Notes under the pieces: generated by a model
Seen by the model: the letters and a program-made list of their open reading frames with translations, nothing else
Told to the model about the DNA's origin: nothing
Databases searched by the model: none
From: Haemophilus sp.
GTDB lineage: Bacteria > Pseudomonadota > Gammaproteobacteria > Enterobacterales > Pasteurellaceae
DNA length: 16,298 nucleotides
Assembly: GCA_019423005.1 (NCBI GenBank)
Contig: JAHZCF010000111.1
Span: 1-16,298 of the forward strand
Reading direction: 5' to 3'
Shown here: one piece after another, positions 8,247-14,717 of the stretch
Layout of the letters: each line of letters starts with the position of its first letter
How positions within the stretch are numbered: position 1 is the stretch's first letter
Made by a program: the position numbers and the translations under genes

Positions 8247-9017
8247 ATGTTAAAAGTCACGAATATTCAGAAAAGTTTTAATGCTCACCATGTATTAAAA
8301 GGCATTGATTTTGAAATTAATAAAGGTGAAGTGGTTGCCATTCTGGGTCCATCAGGTTCAGGCAAAACGACTTTTTTACGCTGTTTAAATTTGCTCGAAC
8401 GCCCAGAAAAAGGTGTATTAGCATTTACTGATGGAAGCTTAACTATTGATTTCAGCAAGAAGATCAGCAAATCCGATGAACTAAAATTGCGTCGTCGTTC
8501 TTCAATGGTATTCCAACAATACAATCTATTTCCCCATCGCACAGCACTCGAAAATGTGATGGAAGGGATGGTGGTTGTGCAAAAACAACCGAAAGAGATT
8601 GCGCGTGAAAAAGCCTTGGCATTATTGGAAAAAGTTGGTTTAAAAGCGAAAGCGGATTTATATCCCTCTCAACTCTCTGGAGGTCAACAGCAACGCGTCG
8701 GGATCGCCCGTGCTTTAGCCGTTAAACCCGATATTATCTTGTTAGATGAGCCTACTTCCGCTCTTGACCCTGAACTCGTCGGTGAAGTGTTACAAGCGCT
8801 CAAAATGCTCGCGCAAGAAGGTTGGACAATGATTATCGTCACCCATGAATTAAATTTTGCCAAAGATGTGGCAGATCGCGTGATTCTCATGGAAAATGGT
8901 CAGGTCGTTGAACAAAATACAGCGGCAAACTTCTTCAGCCACCCTCAACAAGAACGTACAAAGCAGTTCTTATTGCAAGCTAAAATGCCTGCAGGATTAA
9001 ACGATTATTGTATTTAA
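8247..9017 (+). CDS. tcyC: Cystine-type ABC transporter, ATPase
   Basis: This is the cytoplasmic ATPase that powers the importer. All nucleotide-binding motifs are intact. Walker A GPSGSGKTT is at 34-42, the Q-loop glutamine at 90, signature LSGGQ at 143-147, Walker B IILLDE at 163-168, the D-loop SALD just after, and the switch histidine at 200. The length of 256 is normal for polar amino acid transporters. TAAGGA at 8235-8240, overlapping the end of the permease gene, serves as ribosome binding site. It is the last gene of the operon, followed by an uptake-signal hairpin. A perfect 8-bp palindrome with a single central base (9013-9029) covers its stop codon. Confidence 0.92.
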   Translation: MLKVTNIQKSFNAHHVLKGIDFEINKGEVVAILGPSGSGKTTFLRCLNLLERPEKGVLAFTDGSLTIDFSKKISKSDELKLRRRSSMVFQQYNLFPHRTALENVMEGMVVVQKQPKEIAREKALALLEKVGLKAKADLYPSQLSGGQQQRVGIARALAVKPDIILLDEPTSALDPELVGEVLQALKMLAQEGWTMIIVTHELNFAKDVADRVILMENGQVVEQNTAANFFSHPQQERTKQFLLQAKMPAGLNDYCI

Positions 9018-9034
9018 TCCCGGATTAAACATAA

Positions 9035-9076
9035 AAAAGAGCGGTCAAAATCGCTTGTGTTTTTGACCGCACTTTT
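9035..9076. terminator. USS-pair terminator between tcyC and the Imm49-like gene
   Basis: The two 16-base arms (9035-9050 and 9061-9076) differ by one base. One arm holds an exact uptake signal in reverse (9066-9074); the other holds the variant GAGCGGTCA. T-runs on both strands make it a shared terminator for the converging genes. Confidence 0.88.
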
Positions 9077-9096
9077 ATTATCATTCCCGGACTTAT

Positions 9097-10023
9097 CTAC
9101 CAAACAGCGAAGCCCAAAATCTTTTTTTTATTTTTAACTTTCTTTTGCTTCGCTTCTTCCATTCTTTGTTTGACATAATTTACCCAAACTTGATGGGGCG
9201 CATCAAAATCAAATGATTTCATAAAATCATAAGGAATTTTATATTCTGCTAATGGATTTATATCAATCAATTCTTTGGGCGCTATAGGACTATCAATACC
9301 CAAATCAAAGCCGTGGATTGCTGCGATTTTGGCATACATTAAAGCTTGCGGTTGCAAGTAAAAATCAAAATGTAAAAGTGTGTCTTTTGCTGCTCGTTTA
9401 GCAAACTTAAGGTCGAGTAATTTATCTAAAGCCTCTTGCATTCCTTTTATATTTTTATCTGCTAGTGCCACATAAAATTCATGATCGGGAATGCGCTTTA
9501 AATCACTACGGGCTTTTTTCTCATCATTTAAGAACGTGAGTGCGCGTTCTTTTAATAATTGCCAATCTCCACTTAACGCCAATAAAGTGTTCGCATTAAA
9601 AAAAGGTCTGGTATCAGTTCGTTTATAGGGAACTGAAATATCAACAATTTCATCACGATGTTTAATCAGATAATCAATCAACTTTTGATTATCTGAAAGC
9701 AAACTCATAAAAAAGAAATTTGTATTAATTCCGTTGTACGCCCATTGAAAATCATATTCAGACAGAATACCTAATAAACCTGCAATAGAAGCATTTTCTT
9801 TAAATCCTGAAATATCATTTTCTAATAAATACTTAGAGGCTAATGCGCGGTGATAGTCATCTAATAAACCAATTGAAAAAAACACATCTCCACGAAACTC
9901 ATCAATTAATTTTATTCTTTGAAATAATACGAGATAAGAATTCTCTGAAAACGAATTAACCCGTTCCCAGGTAAATTTTTTAGCATCACTGTAAGTCTTT
10001 GCAATATCGCTGCCTAAAAACAC
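9097..10023 (-). CDS. Imm49-like immunity protein of a polymorphic toxin system
   Basis: The 308-residue protein is predicted to be mostly helical, with no signal peptide or membrane segment. The mid and C-terminal parts (FFNANTLLALSGDW near 145, DHEFYVALADKN near 182, then QALMYAKIAAIHGFDLGID and a Pro-rich PIAPKELIDINPLAEY) match my memory of the immunity protein 49 family, which neutralises a neighbouring toxin by an unknown mechanism. The C-terminus is Lys-rich. Start problem: the frame opens with GTG 10023 lacking a ribosome binding site. A good GAGGT plus ATG (10037) lies just upstream in another frame, and one extra base would join them, so the gene may be frameshifted at its start. 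It is preceded by a degenerate toxin tail. The family call is from recall, not a search. Confidence 0.65.
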   Translation of the reverse strand: MFLGSDIAKTYSDAKKFTWERVNSFSENSYLVLFQRIKLIDEFRGDVFFSIGLLDDYHRALASKYLLENDISGFKENASIAGLLGILSEYDFQWAYNGINTNFFFMSLLSDNQKLIDYLIKHRDEIVDISVPYKRTDTRPFFNANTLLALSGDWQLLKERALTFLNDEKKARSDLKRIPDHEFYVALADKNIKGMQEALDKLLDLKFAKRAAKDTLLHFDFYLQPQALMYAKIAAIHGFDLGIDSPIAPKELIDINPLAEYKIPYDFMKSFDFDAPHQVWVNYVKQRMEEAKQKKVKNKKKILGFAVW

Positions 10024-10041
10024 TTGATATTTTCCATATTG

Positions 10042-10046
10042 ACCTC
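10042..10046 (-). promoter_or_regulatory. Shine-Dalgarno before an out-of-frame ATG of the Imm49-like gene
   Basis: GAGGT (minus strand) lies 4 bases before ATG 10037-10035. That ATG opens a frame that stops after seven codons. The site is 18 bases from the in-frame GTG, too far for normal use. Confidence 0.5.
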
Positions 10047-10052
10047 GTATGA

Positions 10053-10193
10053 CTACTTCTTATTAGGAACTCTAACTGGTAATAACACAACTTTACCATT
10101 TGATTTATCTACACTTGCTATAATAGTTTTATAGTCTTAGCCCGATAAACAACCTAATTTCACAATAATACTCGTGGCTTTTAAAGTATTCAC
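10053..10193 (-). pseudogene. Degenerate toxin C-terminal tail upstream of the Imm49-like gene
   Basis: A 47-codon reading frame between the 10205-10250 hairpin and the Imm49-like gene reads VNTLKATSIIVKLGCLSG, then an in-frame TAA (10139-10137), then DYKTIIASVDKSNGKVVLLP followed by VRVPNKK and TAG. The part after the TAA looks like a protein's last beta-hairpin. Its stop is 15 bases before an ATG with a Shine-Dalgarno, the usual spacing of a toxin and its immunity gene. I infer it is what remains of the toxin once paired with the Imm49-like protein. No toxin family can be named from so short a piece, and chance cannot be excluded. Confidence 0.45.
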
Positions 10194-10204
10194 TAAGCAA
10201 TAAA

Positions 10205-10250
10205 AAAGTGCAGTAAATTTTTAAAACTTAGTAAAAATTAACCGCACTTT
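10205..10250 (-). terminator. Imperfect USS-pair hairpin after the 281-residue gene
   Basis: The 18-base arms at 10205-10222 and 10233-10250 have two mismatches and a 10-base loop. The distal arm has an exact reverse uptake signal (10241-10249); the other is decayed (AAAGTGCAGTA). It probably ends transcription of the toxin-immunity pair. Confidence 0.75.
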
Positions 10251-10265
10251 AATTTATTGTATTAA

Positions 10266-11111
10266 TTAAAAATCTTCTGCATATTGCATAAAATCAAACT
10301 CACCCTCAGCACGTGAGAATAAATGAGCAGCATAATGATCTATTGCCTCTGCTGGATTCGTCAACTTTTTAATACCCATCACATCTGCTCTAGGTATCAC
10401 ATAAACATTACGTTCATCATTATGAGAAGACACAAATAATTGATATCCTGTTTTACTCCCATCATCATTGGAACGGGTATCAAGCAAACATCTTAATTCA
10501 AAATATTTTTCATCATTAAATTTATCATCATAGCTTTGTCTAAAAGCATGATGAAATTTATGTTCTAGAAAAGCTGTATATTCAGGAAGTGCAACGCCAT
10601 GACTATCTTCAAAACCTTCTATAATTGAATGAATGGGCATTAATAATAATGAAGGTAAATTACTTTTATATATATTATGTATTGTATCTTCTGCAATTTC
10701 CCATCCTTGACTTACATATAACCAAGAGCACATTATTTCTTTTGGAATATAACGATGAAATCCTCCCATACTTTTGTTACCACTCTTATATGAAAAAGGA
10801 TCATATTTTATATAATATCCAATATTATTTATTAATATACCAAACTGTGTAATATCTCCCATTACAGGTATATTACTTTTCTCAACCCCATAGAAGAATT
10901 TTCCTTTGCTCATATAGGAAAATGATAGTGGCTGAATATATCTAAAAGGACCTATTATATTCTCAAAAAGATCACCCTTTACTATAAAGTTATATCCATC
11001 AAATGTTCTTTTAGCATCACTCAGATTTAGCTCACAAAATGGAATTGAATCAAATTCATTATAAAATTCTGTAAACATGTCATTAATTTGTTTTTCTGAT
11101 AACCCTATCAT
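10266..11111 (-). CDS. Unrecognised protein, predicted immunity partner of the HNH toxin
   Basis: I do not recognise this 281-residue family. It is soluble-looking, rich in Tyr, Phe, Ile and Asn, acidic at the C-terminus (EGEFDFMQYAEDF), and has no signal peptide or clear membrane helix. Its ATG overlaps the stop of the upstream toxin module in an ATGA arrangement, so the two are translationally coupled. Position immediately after a toxin C-terminus is how immunity genes are normally placed, and that is the only basis for the role. Base composition is unusual: in 10801-10860 I count 12 G/C of 60, well below the flanking genes, consistent with transfer. It is followed by an uptake-signal hairpin. 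It could instead be an unrelated small-module protein. Confidence 0.6.
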   Translation of the reverse strand: MIGLSEKQINDMFTEFYNEFDSIPFCELNLSDAKRTFDGYNFIVKGDLFENIIGPFRYIQPLSFSYMSKGKFFYGVEKSNIPVMGDITQFGILINNIGYYIKYDPFSYKSGNKSMGGFHRYIPKEIMCSWLYVSQGWEIAEDTIHNIYKSNLPSLLLMPIHSIIEGFEDSHGVALPEYTAFLEHKFHHAFRQSYDDKFNDEKYFELRCLLDTRSNDDGSKTGYQLFVSSHNDERNVYVIPRADVMGIKKLTNPAEAIDHYAAHLFSRAEGEFDFMQYAEDF

Positions 11112-11707
11112 TTATTTACTCCAAATTTTTCAATAGCAACTAAAACTTCCGCTCTTATTTCATCCTGTCGGTCAGCTAAATATTTTCTATATAAAGGAGA
11201 TATATCCTTATTCTCCTTAACATATCTCTGCCAACCTTTCGTTCCTGTTTCAATTTTAGCACCTTTAGATGAATTTAGTTCCTTTGGTAAAGGCTGTAAA
11301 TTCTTAGGGTGATTAATTAATTCATTTTGAACATGTTTTGGTAATTTATCAAAACCATCAATTTTATTAAATGCGCTTTGTGGCAAAATATGATCCACCG
11401 AAGCTCTTGCTCCATCTGGAAAATCTTTAAATTTACCATCAAAAGGATCGATATACATCACTCGATCATTTTTTGGATTAACCCAACCGCCTTGCTTAAA
11501 TTTAGCCTCAATATCACCATATTTTACATTCACAAAATCACAACAATTTGCATTGTGAACCCAAACACCAAATTCCCCTACATGGTAAGTGCTAAATTCT
11601 TCTACGGCGATGTTATAAACTGTTTCTAGTTTTCCAGTAGCCTGTTGCGATACCACTTGTAAAGATGGTAAGCCATTTCTATCAAAAAGTAGAACGAGCT
11701 TATGCAA
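11108..11707 (-). CDS. Orphan toxin module: Hint domain tail plus HNH nuclease, 5'-truncated
   Basis: Numbering is from the TTG at 11707. Residues 28-52 read as the end of a pretoxin Hint autoprotease (TVYNIAVEEFSTYHVG, then VWVHN), where Val-His-Asn marks the expected self-cleavage point. The following 140 residues resemble an HNH nuclease: VDHILPQ (D105, H106), NHPKNLQPLP (N132-P141) and LNSSKGAK (N145, K148). Such modules form the C-termini of CdiA-, Rhs- or Maf-type toxins and would cleave DNA. Here the rest of the toxin is missing. The frame is open back only to a TAA at 11737, offers no ATG or GTG before the Hint tail, and no ribosome binding site. It is probably a silent orphan cassette. 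It is coupled to the next gene by an ATGA overlap. Confidence 0.75.
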   Translation of the reverse strand: MHKLVLLFDRNGLPSLQVVSQQATGKLETVYNIAVEEFSTYHVGEFGVWVHNANCCDFVNVKYGDIEAKFKQGGWVNPKNDRVMYIDPFDGKFKDFPDGARASVDHILPQSAFNKIDGFDKLPKHVQNELINHPKNLQPLPKELNSSKGAKIETGTKGWQRYVKENKDISPLYRKYLADRQDEIRAEVLVAIEKFGVNK

Positions 11708-11720
11708 AATTGGATGTAAA

Positions 11721-11726
11721 ATTATA
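11721..11726 (-). promoter_or_regulatory. Possible -10 box before the orphan toxin module
   Basis: A perfect TATAAT on the minus strand lies 13 bases before the TTG codon. There is no recognisable -35 at 16-18 bases. In DNA this AT-rich it may be chance. Confidence 0.25.
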
Positions 11727-11760
11727 AAACTAGCTTAAAGATAAGCAGCGCTGAAAATAC

Positions 11761-11802
11761 AAAAGTGCGGTCAAAATTTCTTATGTTTTTGACCGCACTT
11801 TT
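11761..11802. terminator. Perfect USS-pair hairpin
   Basis: A perfect 16-bp inverted repeat (11761-11776 and 11787-11802) has a 10-base loop. Both arms carry an exact uptake signal (11763-11771 and 11792-11800). It follows the 127-residue gene and directly precedes the truncated toxin module. Confidence 0.92.
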
Positions 11803-11812
11803 ATTTTATCTA

Positions 11813-12196
11813 TTAACTATACTGCTGCCGATACTTTTCTAAATTATCTTGAAAATGCTGAATATAGTATTCGATGTCTTTTTCTCGATAGCCAAGAATT
11901 CGGCCGATTTCACGTTCCACTTTTGGATCAAAACCATTAACAGTGCTTGCGGGAAGTAACACTTCCATTTGTTCAGCGAGTGCAAGAGATTGAGGTAAAT
12001 AGACAATAAAATCAGTTAAGCAAACATCATTAACATGACGTTGCACCGTTTTTGAATGAAGCATTCCTAGCTCAAGATAAGGGAGAAAGGCGTCAGGAAT
12101 ACCGAGCTCCTGATTGAATAATGCCACTTGCTTTTCGCCCCTTAACATTAATTCCAGCTCCTTGCCTTCATGCGGCCCAAGAATACCTTTTTCCAT
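11813..12196 (-). CDS. Hypothetical protein, 127 residues
   Basis: I do not recognise this family. The protein is acidic and soluble-looking. It opens MEKGILGPHEGKELELMLRG and has a middle segment ending DFIVYLPQS. Its helical C-terminus (VEREIGRILGYREKDIEYYI) reads like a small folded domain rather than a random frame. AAAGGA lies about 9 bases before the ATG. It has its own flanking terminators: the tex terminator upstream and the perfect uptake-signal hairpin downstream. It lies between tex and the toxin island on the same strand. It could be a core gene of unknown role or part of the island; the sequence does not decide this. Confidence 0.75.
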   Translation of the reverse strand: MEKGILGPHEGKELELMLRGEKQVALFNQELGIPDAFLPYLELGMLHSKTVQRHVNDVCLTDFIVYLPQSLALAEQMEVLLPASTVNGFDPKVEREIGRILGYREKDIEYYIQHFQDNLEKYRQQYS

Positions 12197-12215
12197 AAGA
12201 ATATTCCTTTCGTTG

Positions 12216-12255
12216 AAATAAAAAAGGGGATTGGATGATTGACCAGATCCCCTTT
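12216..12255 (-). terminator. Rho-independent terminator of tex
   Basis: A 9-bp stem AAAGGGGAT/ATCCCCTTT (12247-12255 with 12223-12231) is extended by TGG/CCA inside across a bulge. On the minus strand it is followed by a T6 run and ATTT. Confidence 0.9.
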
Positions 12256-12298
12256 ATTGTACGCCTATTTGGCCACAATGTTCATCTAAATGACGAAA

Positions 12299-14611
12299 TT
12301 ATTTTTTCCAATTTTTCAACGCATCGGCAAAGGCATTGCCCATCGCACTATTTCCTCTTGGATGACGATCTTGGCGAGGCGCATTGCTTCTTGCTTTTGT
12401 ACTTAAAGTGCGGTCAGATTTGCCGTCATTTTTGACCGCACTTTCATCTAATCGCATTGTCAGCGCAATACGTTTACGCGGCACATCCACTTCCAACACT
12501 TTCACTTTCACGATATCGCCAGTTTTCACCACTTGATGTGGATCTTCCACGAATTTATCGCTTAATGATGAAATATGTACTAAACCATCTTGATGAACAC
12601 CAATATCCACAAATGCGCCGAAGTTAGTCACATTGGTGACGGTACCTTCTAAAATCATACCTGGTTTTAAATCGGTGATTTCTTCCACGCCTTCTGCGAA
12701 TACCGCAGTTTTAAACTCACCACGCGGATCGCGCCCTGGTTTTTCCAACTCTTTGAAAATATCTTGAACAGTCGGTAAACCAAATTGCTCATCAATGAAT
12801 TGTTTTGCATCAAGCTGACGTACCACACCGGCATTGCCCATTAAATCTTGAATAGATTGCGCGGTGGCTTGCAAGATTTTTTCAACCACAGGATAAGCTT
12901 CTGGGTGAACACCTGAAGCATCAAGTGGATTTTTCCCGCCTGCAATACGCATAAAGCCTGCACATTGCTCAAAGGCTTTTGGCCCTAAACGTGGCACTTT
13001 TTTCAATTCGCTGCGGCTTTCAAAACGCCCATTTTCATCACGGTATTCCACAATGTTTTGCGCTAAGGTTTTCGTCATCCCTGCCACGCGAGCGAGTAAT
13101 GGCGCCGATGCTGTATTCAAATCCACACCTACTGCGTTTACACAGTCTTCCACCACCGCATCGAGTTTACGCGCAAGTTGGGTTTGGTTTACATCGTGCT
13201 GATATTGCCCTACACCAATGGCTTTCGGTTCGATTTTCACTAATTCTGCCAATGGATCTTGTAAACGACGGGCGATAGAGACCGCACCACGTAAAGATAC
13301 ATCTAAATTCGGGAATTCATTTGCGGCAAATTCAGAGGCGGAATAAACCGATGCGCCCGCTTCGCTCACCACAACGGTTTGCGGTTTATTTTCTTTGATT
13401 TCTTTAATCACGTCTTTCGCAAAACGTTCGGTTTCACGAGAAGCGGTACCGTTACCAATAGCAATTAATTCCACGTTATGTTTGCGGATTAAGCTGAAAA
13501 TCGCCACTTGCGCTTCGGCTTCACGCCCCGTGTGTGGATAAATCGTTGTGGTATCTAATAATTTACCTGTATTATCCACCACCGCGACTTTAACACCTGT
13601 ACGTAAGCCCGGGTCCAAGCCCATGGTGCTCTTCGCGCCAGCGGGTGCCGCCATTAAAAGTGCGGTCAGATTTCGGGCGAAAACATCAATGGCCTCTTCT
13701 TCCGCTTTTTCACGTAAACTTGCCATTAATTCCGTTTCTAAATGCAACGACACTTTGATTTTCCATGTCCACGCAATCACTTGCTCACGCCATTTATCTG
13801 CAGGCAGCCCCGTGAAACGGACATCTAAATAATCACGAATAATCTCTTCACAATAACTTTGGCGACTTCCCTCTTCCGCATCAGGATCAGCATTTAAGCT
13901 TAATTGTAAAATACCCTCATTACGTCCACGGAACATGGCTAATGCACGGTGAGAAGGCGCATTTTTTAATAATTCTTGATGGTCGAAATAATCTTGGAAT
14001 TTTGTGCCTTCCGTTTCTTTGCCTTCGATCACTTTAGATACGATAACGGCATTTTTCGCTAAATAATCACGGACTTTAGCTAATAAGCCCGCATCTTCAG
14101 CAAAACGCTCCATTAAAATATAACGTGCACCATCAAGTGCGACTTTGGTATCTGTTACGCCTTTATCTGCGTTTATAAATTCAGCTGCAGCCGTTTCAGG
14201 ATCATTTTTCGGTTCATTCCAAAGTAAATCAGCCAATGGTTCAAGACCTGCCTCAATCGCAATTTGCCCTTTCGTACGACGTTTAGGTTTGTACGGCAAA
14301 TACAAATCTTCTAATTCGGTTTTGCTTTGTGTCGCATGGATTTTGTCACGCAATTCATCGGTCAATTTCCCTTGCTCTTCAATAGATTTCAAAATGGTTT
14401 GACGACGATCTTCTAATTCACGTAAATAAATTAAACGGGTTTCAAAATGACGAAGTTGGGTGTCATCTAAGCCACCTGTGGCTTCTTTACGATAACGGGC
14501 GATAAATGGAATGGTGTTGCCATCATCTAATAATTGAATGGCGGCGAGGATTTGTTGGGGTTGAACGGTTAATTCTGCCGCAATAATTTGGCTAATTTGT
14601 TGATTTAACAT
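12299..14611 (-). CDS. tex: Tex, S1-domain RNA-binding transcription accessory protein
   Basis: Tex is a large conserved cytoplasmic nucleic-acid-binding protein tied to transcription and, in some bacteria, toxin expression and stress fitness. Domains in order: an N-terminal helical region with IPFIARYRKE; a YqgF/RNase H-like fold with MGLDPGLRTGVKVAVVD near residue 330; helix-hairpin-helix segments around 495-560 (LARVAGMTKTLAQNIVEYR); and an S1 domain at about 650-722 (GTVTNVTNFGAFVDIGVHQD). Two ATGs lie 6 bases apart (14617 and 14611). The second gives the usual MLNQQIS start, 770 residues, with better distance from AAGAAG. The polar tail after S1 contains an inverted pair of uptake signals within the coding frame. 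It diverges from greB. Confidence 0.95.
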   Translation of the reverse strand: MLNQQISQIIAAELTVQPQQILAAIQLLDDGNTIPFIARYRKEATGGLDDTQLRHFETRLIYLRELEDRRQTILKSIEEQGKLTDELRDKIHATQSKTELEDLYLPYKPKRRTKGQIAIEAGLEPLADLLWNEPKNDPETAAAEFINADKGVTDTKVALDGARYILMERFAEDAGLLAKVRDYLAKNAVIVSKVIEGKETEGTKFQDYFDHQELLKNAPSHRALAMFRGRNEGILQLSLNADPDAEEGSRQSYCEEIIRDYLDVRFTGLPADKWREQVIAWTWKIKVSLHLETELMASLREKAEEEAIDVFARNLTALLMAAPAGAKSTMGLDPGLRTGVKVAVVDNTGKLLDTTTIYPHTGREAEAQVAIFSLIRKHNVELIAIGNGTASRETERFAKDVIKEIKENKPQTVVVSEAGASVYSASEFAANEFPNLDVSLRGAVSIARRLQDPLAELVKIEPKAIGVGQYQHDVNQTQLARKLDAVVEDCVNAVGVDLNTASAPLLARVAGMTKTLAQNIVEYRDENGRFESRSELKKVPRLGPKAFEQCAGFMRIAGGKNPLDASGVHPEAYPVVEKILQATAQSIQDLMGNAGVVRQLDAKQFIDEQFGLPTVQDIFKELEKPGRDPRGEFKTAVFAEGVEEITDLKPGMILEGTVTNVTNFGAFVDIGVHQDGLVHISSLSDKFVEDPHQVVKTGDIVKVKVLEVDVPRKRIALTMRLDESAVKNDGKSDRTLSTKARSNAPRQDRHPRGNSAMGNAFADALKNWKK
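12405..12444 (-). repeat. Inverted USS pair inside the tex coding region
   Basis: Perfect 12-base arms (12405-12416 and 12433-12444) hold exact uptake signals at 12406-12414 and 12435-12443, with a 16-base loop. The frame stays open, and the pair encodes SAVKNDGKSDRTLS in the tail after the S1 domain. Confidence 0.92.
13658..13666 (+). repeat. USS inside tex
   Basis: Exact AAGTGCGGT. On the coding strand it is read as Thr-Ala-Leu within a hydrophobic helix (NLTALLM). Confidence 0.9.
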
Positions 14612-14685
14612 TGTCATACTTCTTTGTTATTAAAGGATTCGATAAAAACGGGAATAGAATACTGGTTTTAGACAACAGGCTCAAA

Positions 14686-14691
14686 TATAAT
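14686..14691 (+). promoter_or_regulatory. Possible -10 box of greB
   Basis: A perfect TATAAT lies 26 bases before the greB ATG in the 106-base tex/greB divergent gap. No convincing -35 lies at 16-18 bases upstream, so this is tentative. Confidence 0.4.
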
Positions 14692-14717
14692 TCAAAAAAA
14701 TTTCTTTTATTTTTATT

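Noticed and set aside
10625..10852. 75-codon plus-strand frame rich in Tyr/Leu/Ile inside the 281-residue gene
   Set aside because: It is antisense, its composition is explained by AT-rich DNA, and there is no ribosome binding site.
12979..13832. Plus-strand frames of 94-99 codons inside tex
   Set aside because: They are shadows of the tex coding sequence with no independent signals.
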